DNA of 64,000 nucleotides from assembly GCA_045635085.1 (NCBI GenBank), contig JAZRBM010000020.1, positions 1 through 64,000 on the forward strand. Direction: 5' to 3'. Under the pieces are notes generated by a model. That model did not search any database. It saw only the letters and a program-made list of their open reading frames with translations, and was not told the DNA's origin. The stretch's first letter is position 1; each line of letters starts with the position of its first letter. This document shows positions 62,361 through 64,000 of this stretch, one piece after another. A program made the position numbers and the translations under genes. The stretch is from Congzhengia sp045635085 (lineage in GTDB: Bacteria > Bacillota > Clostridia > UBA1381 > UBA9506).

Positions 62361-63056
62361 ATGAATATCATTAAAGAATTTGAAGAGATTATAGGCTATA
62401 AGTTCAATAATCAGAGCTATTTAAAAGTGGCTTTAACACATAGCTCTTACGCTCATGAAAACAAAAATAAAAAAATCGCCTTTAACGAACGATTGGAGTT
62501 TTTGGGCGATTCAGTTCTTAGTATAATAGTCAGCAAATACATTTTTGAAAACTATCCTCATCTTCCCGAGGGAAAACTCACGAAAATACGCTCAGCCGTA
62601 GTTTGTGAAAAGTCACTGTATGAATGTGCGCTAAACATCGACCTTGGGAAATATCTGGTTTTAGGTCGTGGTGAGGAAAGAACAGGCGGAAGAACAAGAC
62701 CGTCAATTTTATCCGATGCGTATGAAGCATTAATTGCAGCGATTTTTTTAGACAGCAGTTTAGAGGTTGTCAGAGAGTGGGTACTTAGTCAGCTTTATGA
62801 TGCTATTGAAAAAGCTGCAAAAGGAAAAATATCAAAAGACTACAAGACGGACTTTCAGGAGGCAGCCCAGTCAAAGGGGGATGTTGATATCTTTTATAAA
62901 GTGGTGTCAACAACAGGTCCTGACCACAATAAAACTTTTGTTGTAAATGTATATCTAAATGATGTATTAATGGGCGAAGGAGAAGGCTCAAGCAAGAAAA
63001 AAGCCGAACAAAATGCAGCAAAAAATGCACTCTCTAAATTAAGTAAGGATAAGTAG
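62361..63056 (+). CDS. rnc: ribonuclease III
   Basis: A 231-residue double-strand RNA nuclease. Signature NERLEFLGDSVLS near residue 42, DAYEALIAAIFLD, and a C-terminal dsRNA-binding domain from about 157 (DFQEAAQSKG, GEGSSKKKAEQNAA). It processes rRNA. One base separates its stop from the next gene. Confidence 0.97.
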   Translation: MNIIKEFEEIIGYKFNNQSYLKVALTHSSYAHENKNKKIAFNERLEFLGDSVLSIIVSKYIFENYPHLPEGKLTKIRSAVVCEKSLYECALNIDLGKYLVLGRGEERTGGRTRPSILSDAYEALIAAIFLDSSLEVVREWVLSQLYDAIEKAAKGKISKDYKTDFQEAAQSKGDVDIFYKVVSTTGPDHNKTFVVNVYLNDVLMGEGEGSSKKKAEQNAAKNALSKLSKDK

Positions 63057-63057
63057 T

Positions 63058-64000
63058 ATGAAACAGAAGACTATTCCGATTTTTGTGCCGCATATGGGTT
63101 GTCCTAATGATTGTTCGTTCTGCAATCAGCGAAAAATCACAGGTCAGTCAACATCAGTTACGAAAGAGGAAGTAGATAAACAAATCATAAAGGCTTTAAA
63201 GACAATACCTGAAGATACCGGTTGTGTGGAAATTGGTTTTTTTGGCGGTAGCTTTACGGGAATTGATAAAGATATTCAAAACGCATTTTTAGAGGTTGCC
63301 AAAAAGTATATGGACAAAGGATATGTCCATGCTTTAAGACTGTCTACACGCCCCGACTATATCGATGAAGAAATTTTAGAAAATCTTAAAAGCTATGGTG
63401 TAACAACAGTTGAACTCGGTGCACAGTCTATGGATGATGAGGTACTTTTAAAAAATCGTCGCGGACACAAAAGCGAAGACACTGAACGTGCAAGCAGACT
63501 GATAAAGGGCTGTGGCATGAAGCTAGGACTTCAAATGATGACAGGACTTTATGGCGACACGAAAGAAAAGTGCATTAGAAGTTTAGAAAAAATAATTTCT
63601 TTAAGACCTGATTGTGTAAGGATTTACCCGACACTTGTGCTTTCGGGAACGTATTTAGATAAGCTCTATAAAGAGGGCATATATAGCCCCCAGAGCCTAG
63701 ATGAAGCGGTCAGTCTTTGTGCTGATTTGAAAGAGAGATTAGACGAAGAGAATATAAAAATTATAAGACTCGGTCTTATGGCATCAGATAACATAAATCC
63801 TGAAGTTGATGTAGTCGCAGGGCCATACCACCCATCGATAGGTGAGCTTGTGCAAAGCGAAATTTACTTTAGAAAAATGTTAAAAGAAATACATAAAGAT
63901 AGCCACGTTTTAGTAAATGAAAAGGATTTATCGGCATTTATCGGTAACAAAAAAAGCAACATAAGAAAATTTGAAAATCTGGGCATTAATGTGACAATAA
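63058..64000 (+). CDS. Elp3-like radical SAM protein, partial
   Basis: The reading frame stays open for 314 codons to the window edge. The radical SAM cluster is C15, C19 and C22 (GCPNDCSFCNQ), followed by FFGGSFTG, LSTRPDYID and VELGAQSMDDEVL. In Firmicutes such a gene commonly lies between rnc and smc and resembles the Elp3 radical SAM domain, which modifies tRNA. The acetyltransferase half, if any, lies beyond the window. ATG 63058 is one base after the rnc stop. Confidence 0.88.
   Translation, partial: MKQKTIPIFVPHMGCPNDCSFCNQRKITGQSTSVTKEEVDKQIIKALKTIPEDTGCVEIGFFGGSFTGIDKDIQNAFLEVAKKYMDKGYVHALRLSTRPDYIDEEILENLKSYGVTTVELGAQSMDDEVLLKNRRGHKSEDTERASRLIKGCGMKLGLQMMTGLYGDTKEKCIRSLEKIISLRPDCVRIYPTLVLSGTYLDKLYKEGIYSPQSLDEAVSLCADLKERLDEENIKIIRLGLMASDNINPEVDVVAGPYHPSIGELVQSEIYFRKMLKEIHKDSHVLVNEKDLSAFIGNKKSNIRKFENLGINVTI

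Noticed and set aside
1..64000. CRISPR arrays, tRNA or rRNA genes, transposases, prophage genes
   Set aside because: Looked for repeats with spacers, T-loop patterns and mobile gene families; none was found.

Overview
The window is low-GC chromosomal DNA of a Gram-positive, probably anaerobic member of the Clostridia, most likely a gut-type lineage. The evidence is an intact S10-spc-alpha ribosomal super-operon with rpsD inside the alpha block and a KOW protein between map and infA, strong purine-rich ribosome sites with frequent TTG/GTG starts, an oxygen-scavenging flavodiiron protein, a dimeric glycyl-tRNA synthetase, IreB, and CwlD. No rRNA, tRNA, CRISPR array, transposase or prophage gene was seen. 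Species cannot be assigned from the sequence alone.

Layout. 1-7065: right end of a cell-surface polymer locus (two ATP-grasp enzymes, a pyruvyl-transferase-family protein, a flippase, a nitroreductase-like protein and a nucleotidyltransferase-like protein), preceded by a hairpin-dense non-coding patch. 7137-8291: flavodiiron protein. 8390-13499: a likely nutrient-use unit, with an orphan lipoprotein binding protein and an AraC regulator on the minus strand facing a DUF4432 sugar-mutarotase-like protein and a creatinase-like M24 protein. 13650-16500: a small membrane protein, then the minus-strand operon rluA-type, luxS, mtnN and a small XRE regulator. 16751-32805: the ribosomal super-operon rpsJ to rplQ, including secY, adk, map, infA and rpoA, with a consensus promoter, a roughly 300-nt leader and an 18-bp terminator stem. 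32888-34589: CBM9-like protein, pyrophosphatase, GtrA. 34592-34868: a decayed fumarate hydratase alpha gene. 35078-40236: pyrH-frr-uppS-cdsA-dxr-rseP. 40246-49782: mutL-miaA-recD2-trmR-like-pth-mfd. 49825-52833: PrsA-like foldase, CwlD, AI-2E-family permease. 52968-64000: rpmE, secG, rnr, ireB, queG, glyS, HPr, uvrC, plsX, acpP, rnc and the start of a radical SAM gene cut by the window edge.

How it works together. Most of the window is core growth machinery: translation, lipid and isoprenoid precursors, DNA repair and protein export. The most interesting material lies in the margins: RNA structures before rpsJ, rplC, rpsM, rpoA, rpmE and rnc that look like autoregulatory elements; an apparent ATT start codon for uppS; a fumarase relic with both termini still readable; an M24 protein that has lost two metal-binding aspartates in the creatinase pattern; paired palindromes around the XRE regulator and the luxS operon; and the ATP-grasp-rich surface polymer module. 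I found no complete, convincing new defence or mobile system.
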